Shown here: positions 54,171 to 64,000 of the stretch, piece after piece
Numbering within the stretch: the first letter of the stretch is position 1
Layout: every line of letters begins with the position of its first letter
DNA from: Eledone cirrhosa
Lineage: Eukaryota; Mollusca; Cephalopoda; Octopoda; Eledonidae
Assembly (NCBI GenBank): GCA_964016885.1
Contig: OZ024743.1
Location: 10,649,439-10,713,438 of the forward strand
Reading direction: 5' to 3'
Length of the DNA stretch: 64,000 bases
Program-made: the position numbers and the translations under genes
The notes under the pieces: model-generated
The model's input: only the letters and a program-made list of their open reading frames with translations
The model's database searches: none
What the model was told of the DNA's origin: nothing

Positions 54171-57100
54171 CAACAGGTATAAAGAAGGTGGTGGTTTGGT
54201 TTTGTTTCAACAGGTATAAATAAGGTGGTGGTTTGGTGTTGTTTCAACTGGTATAAATTTGTTGATGGTTTGGTGTTGTTTCCACAGGTATAAAGAAGCT
54301 GGTGGTTTGGTGTTATTTCAACAGGTATAAATTAGGTGATCGTTTGGGGTTGTTTCAACAGGTATAAATGAGGTGGTGGTTTGCTGTTGTTCCAACATGT
54401 ATAAATAAGGTGATGGTTTAGGGTTGTTTCAACAGGTATAAATGAGGTGGTGGTTTGGTGTTGTTTCAACAGGTATAAATAAGGTGATGGTTTAGGGTTG
54501 TTTCAAGAGGTATAAATAAGGTGATGGTTTAGGGTTGTTTCAACAGGTATAAATAAGGTGGTTGTTTGGTGTTGTTTCAACAGGTATAAAGAAGGTGGTG
54601 GTTCGGTGTTATTTCAACAGATATAAATAAGGTGGTCGTTTGGTGTTGTTTCAACAGGTATAAATTTGTTGATGGTTTGGTGTTGTTTCAACAGGTATAA
54701 ATAAGGTGGTGGTTTGGTGTTATTTCAACAGGTATAAATGAGGTGTTGGTTTGGTGTTGTTTCAACAGGTATAAAGAAGGTGGTGGTTTGGTTTTGTTTC
54801 AACAGGTATAAATGAGGTATTGGGGTGGTGTTGTTTCAACAGGTATAAATGAGGTGGTAGTTTGTTGTTGTTTCAACAGGTATAAATAGGGTGGTGTGTG
54901 GAGGTTGTTTCAGAAGGTATAATGAAGGTGGTGTGTTGGGGTTGTTTCAGATGGTATAAATAAGGTGGTGGTTTGGGGTTGTTTCAGCAGGTATAAATAA
55001 GGTGGTGGGTTGGGCTTGTTTCAGAAGGTATAAAGAAGGTGGTAGTTTGGGTTGTTTCAGCAGGTATAAATAAGGTGGTGGTTTGGTGTTGTTTCAACAC
55101 GTATAAATGAGGTGGTGGTTTGGTGTTGTTTCAGCAGGTATAAATTTAGTGATGGTTTGGTGTTATTTTGAACAGGTATAAATAAGGTGTGGTTTGGTGT
55201 TTTTTCAACAGGTATAATTAGGTTGTGGTTTGTTGTTATTTCAACAGGTATAAATGAGGTGGTGCCTTGGGGTTGTTTCAGCAGGTATAAATAAGGTGGT
55301 GGTTTGGGGTTATTACAACAGGTATAAATAAGATGGTGGTGTGGTGTTGTTGCAAAAGGTTTAAATAAGGTGGTAGTTTGGTGTTGTTTCAACAGGTATA
55401 AATAAGGTGATGGTTTGGTGTTGTTTCAACAGGTATAAATAAGGTGGTGGGTTGGGGTTGTTTCAACAGGTATAAATTTGGTGATGGTTTGGTGTTGTTT
55501 CAACAGCTATAAACAAGGTGGTGGTTTGGTGTTATTTCAACAGGTATAAATAAGGTAGTGGTTTGGTGTTGTTTCAACAGGTATAAATAAGGTGGTGGTT
55601 TGGTGTTGTTTCAACAGGGAGGAATTTGTTGATGGTTTGGTGTTGTTTCAACAGGTATAAATAAGGTAGTGGTTTGGTGTTGTTTCAACAGGTATAAATA
55701 AGGTGGTGGTTTGGTTTTGTTTCAACAGGTATAAATGAGGTGGTGGGGTGGTGTTGTTTCAGCAGGTATAAATAAGGCAGTGATTTGGTTTTGTTTCAAC
55801 AGGTATAAATGAGGTGTTGGGGTGATGTTGTTTCAACAGGTATAAATGAGGTGGTAGTTTGTTGTTGTTTCAACAGGTATAAATAAGGTGGTGTGTTGTG
55901 GTTGTTTCAGAAGGTATAAATAAGGTGGTGGTTTGGTGTTGTTCCAACAAATATAAATAGGGTGGCCATTTGGTGTTGTTTCAACAGGAATACATTTGGT
56001 GGTGGTTTGATGTTGTTTCAATAGGTATAAATAGGGTGGTGGTTTGGTGTTATTTCAACAGGTATAAATAAGGTGGTGGTTTGGTGTTGTTTCATCAAGC
56101 ATAAATGAGGTGGTGGTTTGGTGTTGTTTCAACAGATATAAATTTGGTTATGGTTTGGTGTTATTTCAACAGGTATAAATAAGGTGGTGGTTTGGTGTTG
56201 TTTCATCAAGCATAAATGAGGTGGTGGTTTGGTGTTGTTCCAACAGGTATAAATTTGTTGATGGTTTGGTGTTGTTTCAACAGGTATAAATTTGTTGATG
56301 GTTTGGTGTTGTTTCAACAGGAATAAATAAGGTGGTGGTTTGGTGTTGTTTCAACAGGTATAAATAAGGTGGTGGTTTGGTGTTGTTTCAACAGGTATAA
56401 ATAAGGTGGTGGTTTGGTGTTGTTTCAACAGGTATAAATTTGTTGATGGTTTGGTGTTGTTTCAACAGGTATAAATAGGGTGGTGTGTTGGGGTTGTTTC
56501 AGAAGGTATAAAGAAGGTGGTGGTTTGGTGTTGTTTCAGAAGGTATAAATAAGGTGGTGGGTTGGGCTTGTTTCAGAAGGTATAAAGAAGGTGGTAGTTT
56601 GGGTTGTTTCAGCAGGTATAAATAAGGTGGTGGTTTGGTGTTGTTTCAACAGGTATAAAGGAGGTGGTGGTTTGGTGTTGTTTCAGCAGGTATAAATTTA
56701 GTGATGGTTTGGTGTTGTTTTAAACAGGTATAAATAATGTGTGGTTTGGTGTTGTTGCATCAGGTATAATTAGGTTGTGGTTTGTTGTTATTTCAACAGG
56801 TATAAATGAAGTGGTGCCTTGGGGTTGTTTCAGCAGGTATAAATAAGGTGGTGGTTTGGGGTTATTACAACAGGTATAAATATGATGGTGGTGTGGTGTT
56901 GTTGCAACAGGTTTAAATAACGTGGCGGTTTGGTGTTGTTTCAACAGGTATAAAGAAGGTGATGTTTTGGTGTTGTTTCAACAGGTATAAATAATGTGGT
57001 GGTTTGGTTTTGTTTCAACAGGTATAAAGAAGGTGGTGGGTTGGGGTTGTTTCAACAGGTATAAATTTGGTGATGGTTTGGTGTTGTTTCAACAGGTATA

Positions 57101-58750
57101 AAGAAGGTGGTGGTTTGGTGTTATTTGAACAGTTATAAATTAGGTGGTGGTTTCGTGTTGTTTCAACAGGGATGAATTTGTTGATGGTTTGGTGTTGTTT
57201 CAACAGGTATAAAGAAGGTAGTGATTTGGTGTTGTTTTAACAGGTATTAATAAGGTGGTGGTTTGGTTTTGTTTCAACAGGTATAAATGAGGTGGTGGGG
57301 TGGTGTTGTTTCAGCAAGTATAAATAAGGTGGTGGTTTGGTTTTGTTTCAACAGGTATAAATGAGGTGTTGGGGTGGTGTTGTTTCAACAGGTATAAATG
57401 AGGTGGTAGTTTGTTGTTGTTTCAACAGGTATAAATAACGTGGTGGTTTGGTGTTGTTTCAACAGGTATAAATAGGGTGGTGTGTTGGGGTTGTTTCAGA
57501 AGGTATAAATAAGGTGGTGGGTTGGGGTTGTTTCAGAAGGTATAAATAAGGTGGTCATTTGGTGTTGTTTCAACAGGTATACATTTGGTGGTGGTTTGAT
57601 GTTGTTTCAACAGGTATAAACAGGGTGGTGGTTTGGTGTTGTTCCAACATGTATAAATAAGGTGGTGGTTTGGTGTTGTTTCAAGAGGTATAAATAAGGT
57701 GGTGGTTTGGTGTTGTTTCAGCAGGTATAAATAAGGTGGTGGTTCGGTGTTGTTTCAACAGGTATAAATTTGGTTATGGTTTGGTGTTGTTTCAACAGGT
57801 ATAAATGAGGTGGTGGTTTGGTGTTGTTTCAACAGGTATAAATGAGGTGGTGGTTTGGTGTTGTTTCAACAGGTATAAAGAAGGTGGTGGTTTGGTTTTG
57901 TTTCAACAGGTATAAATGAGGTGGTGGGGTGGTGTTGTTTCAGCATGTATAAATAAGGTGGTGGTTTGGTGTTGTTCCAACAGGTATACATTTGGTGGTG
58001 GTTTGATGTTGTTTCAACAGGTATAAATAGGGTGGTGGTTTGGTGTTATTTCAACAGGTATAAATAAGGTGGTGGTTTGGCGTTGTTTCAACAGATATAA
58101 ACAAGGTGGTGGTTTGGTGTTATTTCAACAGGTATAAATGAGGTGTTGGGGTGGTGTTGTTTCAACAGGTATAAATGAGGTGGTAGTTTGTTGTTGTTTC
58201 AACAGGTATAAATAAGGTGGTGGTTTGGGGTTGTTTCAGCAGGTATAAAAAAGGTGGTGGTTTGGTGTTGTTTCAGCAGGTATAAATTTAGTGATGGTTT
58301 GGTGTTGTTTTGAACAGGTATAAATAAGGTGTGGTTTGGTGTTGTTTCGACAGGTATAATTAGGTTGTGGTTTGTTGTTATTTCAACAGGTATAAATGAA
58401 GTAGTGCCTTGGGGTTGTTTCAGCAGGTATAAATAAGGTGGTGGTTTGGGGTTATTACAACAGGTATAAATAAGGTGATGGTTTGGTGTTGTTTCAACAG
58501 GTATAAATAAGGTGGTGGTTTGGTGTTTTTTCAACAGGTATAAATAAGGTGGTGGGTTGGGGTTGTTTCAACAGGTATAAATTTGGTGATGGTTTGGTGT
58601 TGTTTCAACAGGTATAAACAAGGTGGTGGTTTGGTGTTATTTCAACAGGTATAAATGAGGTGGTGGTTTGGTGTTGTTTCAACAGGGATGATTTTGTTGA
58701 TGGTTTGGTGTTGTTTCAACAGGTAAAAATAAGGTAGTGGTTTGGTGTTA
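54171..58750. repeat. higher-order block 2 of the minisatellite (partial)
   Basis: It repeats the unit series of block 1 up to the equivalent of about 52.47 kb, then breaks off. The marker pair 51916 and 58199 is 6283 apart (three more units than the earlier offset). Confidence 0.8.
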
Positions 58751-58980
58751 TTTCAAGAGGTATACATAAGGTGGTGGTTTGGTGTTGTTTCAACAGGTAT
58801 AAATAAGATGGTGGTTCGGTGTTGTTTCAACAGGTATAAATTTGGTTATGGTTTGGTGTTGTTTCAACAGGTATAAATGAGGTGGTGGTTTGGTGTTGTT
58901 TCAACAGGTATAAATGAGGTGGTGGTTTGGTGTTGTTTCAACAGGTATAAAGAAGGTGGTGGTTTGGTTTTGTTTCAACA

Positions 58981-61950
58981 GGTATAAATGAGGTGGTGGT
59001 TTGGTGTTGTTTCAACAGGGAGGAATTTGTTGATGGTTTGGTGTTGTTTCAACAGGTATAAATAAGGTAGTGGTTTGGTGTTGTTTCAACAGGTATAAAT
59101 AAGGTGGTGGTTTTGTTTTGTTTCAACAGATATAAATGAGGTGTTGGGGTGGTGTTGTTTCAGCAAGTATAAAGAAGGCAGTGATTTGGTTTTGTTTCAA
59201 CAGGTATAAAAGAGGTGTTGGGGTGATGTTGTTTCAACAGGTATAAATGAGGTGGTAGTTTGTTGTTGTTTCAACAGGTATAAATAAGGTGGTGTGTTGG
59301 GGTTGTTTCAGAAGGTATAAATAAGGTGGTGGTTTGGTGTTGTTCCAACAAATATAAATAGGGTGGCCATTTGGTGTTGTTTCAACAGGTATACATTTGG
59401 TGGTGGTTTGATGTTGTTTCAATAGGTATAAATAGGGTGGTGGTTTGGTGTTATTTCAACAGGTATAAATAAGGTGGTGGTTTGGTGTTGTTTCATCAAG
59501 CATAAATGGGGTGGTGGTTTGGTGTTGTTTCAACAGATATAAATTTGGTTATGGTTTGGTGTTATTTCAACAGGTATAAATAAGGTGGTGGTTTGGTGTT
59601 GTTTCATCAAGCATAAATGAGGTGGTGGTTTGGTGTTGTTCCAACAGGTATAAATTTGTTGATGGTTTGGTGTTGTTTCAACAGGTATAAATTTGTTGAT
59701 GGTTTGGTGTTGTTTCAACAGGAATAAATAAGGTGGTGGTTTGGTGTTGTTTCAACAGGTATAAATAAGGTGGTGGTTTGGTGTTGTTTCAACAGGTATA
59801 AATAAGGTGGTGGTTTGGTGTTGTTTCAACAGGTATAAATTTGTTGATGGTTTGGTGTTGTTTCAACAGGTATAAATAGGGTGGTGTTTTGGGGTTGTTT
59901 CAGAAGGTATAAAGAAGGTGGTGGTTTGGTGTTGTTTCAGAAGGTATAAATAAGGTGGTGGGTTGGGCTTGTTTCAGAAGGTATAAAGAAGGTGGTAGTT
60001 TGGGTTGTTTCAGCAGGTATAAATAAGGTGGTGGTTTGGTGTTGTTTCAACAGGTATAAAGGAGGTGGTGGTTTGGTGTTGTTTCAGCAGGTATAAATTT
60101 AGTGATGGTTTGGTGTTGTTTTAAACAGGTATAAATAATGTGTGGTTTGGTGTTGTTTCATCAGGTATAATTAGGTTGTGGTTTGTTGTTATTTCAACAG
60201 GTATAAATGAAGTGGTGCCTTGGGGTTGTTTCAGCAGGTATAAATAAGGTGGTGGTTTGGGGTTGTTTCAACAGGTATAAATTTGGTGATGGTTTGGTGT
60301 TGTTTCAACAGGTATAAAGAAGGTGGTGGTTTGGTGTTATTTGAACAGTTATAAATTAGGTGGTGGTTTCGTGTTGTTTCAACAGGGATGAATTTGTTGA
60401 TGGTTTGGTGTTGTTTCAACAGGTATAAAGAAGGTAGTGATTTGTTGTTGTTTCAACAGGTATTAATAAGGTGGTGGTTTGGTTTTGTTTCAACAGGTAT
60501 AAATGAGGTGGTGGGGTGGTGTTGTTTCAGCAAGTATAAATAAGGTGGTGGTTTGGTTTTGTTTCAACAGGTATAAATGAGGTGTTGGGGTGGTGTTGTT
60601 TCAACAGGTATAAATGAGGTGGTAGTTTGTTGTTGTTTCAACAGGTATAAATAACGTGGTGGTTTGGTGTTGTTTCAACAGGTATAAATAAGGTGGTGTG
60701 TTGGGGTTGTTTCAGAAGATATAAATAAGGTGGTGGGTTGAGGTTGTTTCAGAAGGTATAAATAAGGTGGTCATTTGGTGTTGTTTCAACAGGTATACAT
60801 TTGGTGGTGGTTTGATGTTGTTTCAACAGGTATAAACAGGGTGGTGTTTTGGTGTTGTTCCAACATGTATAAATAAGGTGGTGGTTTGGTGTTGTTTCAA
60901 GAGGTATAAATAAGGTGGTGGTTTGGTGTTGTTTCAACAGGTATAAATAAGGTAGTGGTTCGGTGTTGTTTCAACAGGTATAAATTTGGTTATGGTTTGG
61001 TGTTGTTTCAACAGGTATAAATGAGGTGGTGGTTTGGTGTTGTTTCAACAGGTATAAATGAGGTGGTGGTTTGGTGTTGTTTCAACAGGTATAAAGAAGC
61101 TGGTGGTTTGGTTTTGTTTCAACAGGTATAAATGAGGTGGTGGGGTGGTGTTGTTTCAGCATGTATAAATAAGGTGGTGGTTTGGTGTTGTTCCAACAGG
61201 TATACATTTGGTGGTGGTTTGATGTTGTTTCAACAGGTATAAATAGGGTGGTGGTTTGGTGTTATTTCAACAGGTATAAATAAGGTGGTGGTTTGGTGTT
61301 ATTTCAACAGGTATAAATGAGGTGTTGGGGTGGTGTTGTTTCAACAGGTATAAATGAGGTGGTAGTTTGTTGTTGTTTCAACAGGTATAAATAAGGTGGT
61401 GGTTTGGGGTTGTTTCAGCAGGTATAAAAAAGGTGGTGGTTTGGTGTTGTTTCAGCAGGTATAAATTTAGTGATGGTTTGGTGTTGTTTTGAACAGGTAT
61501 AAATAAGGTGTGGTTTGGTGTTGTTTCAACAGGTATAATTAGGTTGTGGTTTGTTGTTATTTCAACAGGTATAAATGAAGTAGTGCCTTGGGGTTGTTTC
61601 AGCAGGTATAAATAAGGTGGTGGTTTGGGGTTATTACAACAGGTATAAATAAGGTGATGGTTTGGTGTTGTTTCAACAGGTATAAATAAGGTGGTGGTTT
61701 GGTGTTTTTTCAACAGGTATAAATAAGGTGGTGGGTTGGGGTTGTTTCAACAGGTATAAATTTGGTGATGGTTTGGTGTTGTTTCAACAGGTATAAACAA
61801 GGTGGTGGTTTGGTGTTATTTCAACAGGTATAAATGAGGTGGTGGTTTGGTGTTGTTTCAACAGGGATGATTTTGTTGATGGTTTGGTGTTGTTTCAACA
61901 GGTAAAAATAAGGTAGTGGTTTGGTGTTGTTTCAACAGGTATAAATAAGG
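58981..61950. repeat. higher-order block 3 of the minisatellite (internal part)
   Basis: Markers at 59234 and 59530 repeat those at 55833 and 56129 (offset 3401). 60231 repeats 57015 (offset 3216, five units fewer). 61378 repeats 58199 (offset 3179). It starts in the middle of the block 1 series, as unequal exchange would produce. Confidence 0.8.
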
Positions 61951-63600
61951 TGGTGGTTTGGTTTTGTTTCAACAGGTATAAATAAGGTGGTGGTTTGGTG
62001 TTGTTTCAACAGGTATAAATGAGGTGGTAGTTTGTTGTGTTTCAACAGGTATAAACAACGTGGTTGTTTGGTGTTGTTTCAACAGGTGTAAATAAGGTGG
62101 TGTGTTGGGGTTGTTTCAGAAGGTATAAAAAAGGTGGTGGGTTGGGGTTGTTTCAGAAGGTATAAATAAATTGGTGGTTTGGTGTTGTTCCAACAGATAT
62201 AAATAAGGTGGTCGTTTGGTGTTGTTTCAACAGGTATACATTTGGAGGTGGTTTGATGTTGTTTCAACAGGTATAAATAAGGTGGTGGTTTGGTGTTGTT
62301 TCATCAAGCATAAATGAGGTGGTGGTTTGGTTTTGTTTCAACAGGTATACATTTGGTTATGGTTTGGTGTTGTTTCAACAGTTATAAATAAGGTGGTGGT
62401 TTGGTGTTGTTTCAACGTGTATAAATTTGTTGATGGTTTGGTGTTGTTTCAACAGATATAAATAATGTGGTGGTTTGGTGTTATTTCAACAGGTATAAAT
62501 GAGGTGGTGGTTAGGTGTTGTTTCAACAGGTATAAAGAAGGTGGTGGTTTGGTTTTGTTTCAACAGGTATAAATGAGGTGGTGGGGTGGTGTTGTTTCAG
62601 CACGTATAAATAAGGTGGTGGGTTGGGCTTGTTTCAGAAGGTATAAATAAGGTGGTAGTTTGGGTTGTTTCAGCAGGTATAAATAAGGTGGTGGTTTGGT
62701 GTTGTTTCAACAGGTATAAATGAGGTGGTGGTTTGGTGTTGTTTCAGCAGGTATAAATTTAGTGATGGTTTGGTGTTGTTTTAAACAGGTATAAATAAGG
62801 TGTGGTTTGGTGTTGTTTCAACAGGTATAATTAGGTTGTGGTTTGTTGTTATTTCAACAGGTATAAATGAAGTGGTGCCTTGGGGTTGTTTCAGCAGGTA
62901 TAAATGAGGTGGTGGTTTGGGGTTATTACAACAGGTATGAATAAGATGGTGGTGTGGTGTTGTTGCAACAGGTTTAAATAAGGTGGTGGTTTGGTGTTGT
63001 TTCAACAGGTATAAAGAAGGTGATGTTTTGGTGTTGTTTCAACAGGTATAAAGAAGGTGGTGGTTGTGTTTTGTTTCAACAGGTATAAAGAAGGTGGTGG
63101 GTTGGGGTTGTTTCAACAGGTATAAATTTGGTGATGGTTTGGTGTTGTTTCAACAGGTATAAAGAAGGTGGTGGTTTGGTGTTATTTCAACAGGTATAAA
63201 TGAGGTGGTGGTTTGTTGTTGTTTCAACAGGTATACATTTGGAGGTGGTTTGATGTTGTTTCAACAGGTATAAAAAGGGTGGTGGTTTGGTGTTGTTTCA
63301 ACAGGAATAAATAAGGTGGTGGTTTGGTTTTATTTCAACAGGTATAAAGGAGGTGGTGGTTTGGTGTTTTTTCAACAGGTATAAAGAAGTTGGTGGTTTG
63401 GTGTTGTTTCAACAGGTATAAATTTGTTGATGGTTTGGTGTTGTTTCAACAGGTATAAATAGGGTGGTGGTTTGGGGTTGCTTCAGAAGGTATAAAGAAG
63501 GTGGTGGGTTGGGGTTGTTTCAGAAGGTATAAATAAGGTGGTGGTTTGGGGGTTGTTTCAGCAGGTATAAATAAGGTGGTGGGTTGGGCTTGTTTCAGAA
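61950..63600. repeat. copy of the end part of block 1
   Basis: Markers 52617 and 53356 recur at 62079 and 62781 (offsets 9462 and 9425). The rare variant with GTATAAAAAGGGTGG at about 53840 recurs near 63270. The array then continues to the window edge. Confidence 0.8.
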
Positions 63601-64000
63601 GGTATAAATAAGGTGGTAGTTTGGGTTGTTTCAGCAGGTATAAATAAGGTGGTGGTTTGGTGTTGTTTCAACAGGTATAAATGAGGTGGTGGTTTGGTGT
63701 TGTTTCAGCAGGTATAAATTTAGTGATGGTTTGGTGTTGTTTTGAACAGGTATAAATATCATGTGGTATGGTGTTGTTTCAACATGTATAATTAGGTTAT
63801 GGTTTGTTGTTATTTCAACAGGTATAAATGAAGTGGTGCCTTGGGGTTGTTTCAGCAGGTATAAAGAAGGTGGTGGTTTGGGGTTATTACAACAGGTATA
63901 AATAAGATGGTGGTGCGGTGTTGTTGCAACAGGTTTAAATAAGGTGTTGGTTTGGTGTTGTTTCAACAGATATAAATAAGGTGATGGTTTGGTGTTGTTT

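Larger units (their letters stand above)
47552..64000. repeat. 37-bp minisatellite, ~440 copies, continuing past the window
   Basis: A 37-bp unit repeats without any inserted foreign sequence from 47552 to the edge (about 16.4 kb, 444 unit lengths). On the plus strand each unit holds GTATAAATAAGG, then GGTGGTGGTTTGG, then GTTGTTTCAACAG. Cytosine is only about 2 of 37. Units vary by a few substitutions (AAATTTGTTGATGG, AGAAGGTGGTGGG, TTTCAGAAGG types) and rare 1-bp indels. Because 37 is not a multiple of 3, the minus strand shows recurring 62-, 74- and 111-codon frames; they begin at TTG, not ATG, and the consensus itself meets a TGA every three units, so they are not genes. The plus strand has frequent TAA stops. 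Not a known telomere repeat. Confidence 0.97.

Noticed and set aside
47813..63966. Many 62-, 74-, 99- and 111-codon minus-strand frames (KQHQTT…LLYTC type)
   Set aside because: All lie in the 37-bp array and begin at TTG. The consensus unit meets TGA every 111 bases; longer frames exist only where a variant unit removes the stop. They are not genes.
47552..64000. CRISPR-like array
   Set aside because: Units are adjacent with no unique spacers, and the rest of the window is eukaryotic.
47552..64000. Telomeric repeat
   Set aside because: The unit is 37 bp and lacks tandem TTAGGG; GGT-rich composition alone is not enough.

Overview
The window looks like non-genic DNA from a cephalopod, most probably an octopus. 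It is AT-rich and full of short microsatellites. It carries several copies of tRNA-derived SINEs whose central region resembles the cephalopod OK/OR-type SINEs, and many decayed LINE fragments of kinds common in molluscs. No host protein-coding gene could be supported. The organism call rests on remembered repeat families and was not checked against a database.

Layout. From 1 to about 38 kb is a graveyard of old insertions: LINE pieces on both strands (1.7, 4.3, 4.9-5.9, 6.9, 17.4-18.2, 21.6, 25.1, 30.2, 34.7, 35.0 and 36.5 kb), two mariner relics (7.1-7.6 and 29.0-29.9 kb), SINEs, and two families of small elements that may be piggyBac-type MITEs because they end in TTAA plus CC(C/T)TT. There is also a perfect 59-bp palindrome at 1428-1486 and a tRNA-Gly(TCC)-like pseudogene at about 17.0 kb.

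From 38151 to 45003 lies a complete, very young Ty3/gypsy LTR retrotransposon on the minus strand. Its 403-bp LTRs differ at one base. It has a 4-5 bp target duplication, a tRNA-Trp primer binding site, Gag with a CHCC zinc knuckle, and Pol with protease, RT, RNase H and integrase. These traits place it in the CsRn1 group. Gag and Pol overlap at a textbook -1 frameshift signal (GGGAAAC, 7-nt spacer, 7-bp stem). Two things are odd. Gag contains about 25 copies of a 17-residue Pro/Gln-rich repeat, and the RT catalytic YxDD box reads YIGD, so this copy is probably unable to copy itself.

From 45.0 to 47.55 kb come the other half of the interrupted target repeat, a LINE end with C2H2 fingers, a SINE flanked by AT microsatellites, and two more LINE pieces. 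From 47552 to the right edge the sequence is one uninterrupted minisatellite, a 37-bp unit in about 440 copies, with a second level of organisation: blocks of up to about 6 kb repeated several times. The unit is strongly strand-asymmetric. It carries a TATA-box-like TATAAATA, four closely spaced GG runs, and a CAG/GTAT junction like a splice site. This array and the young retrotransposon are the most noteworthy parts of the window.
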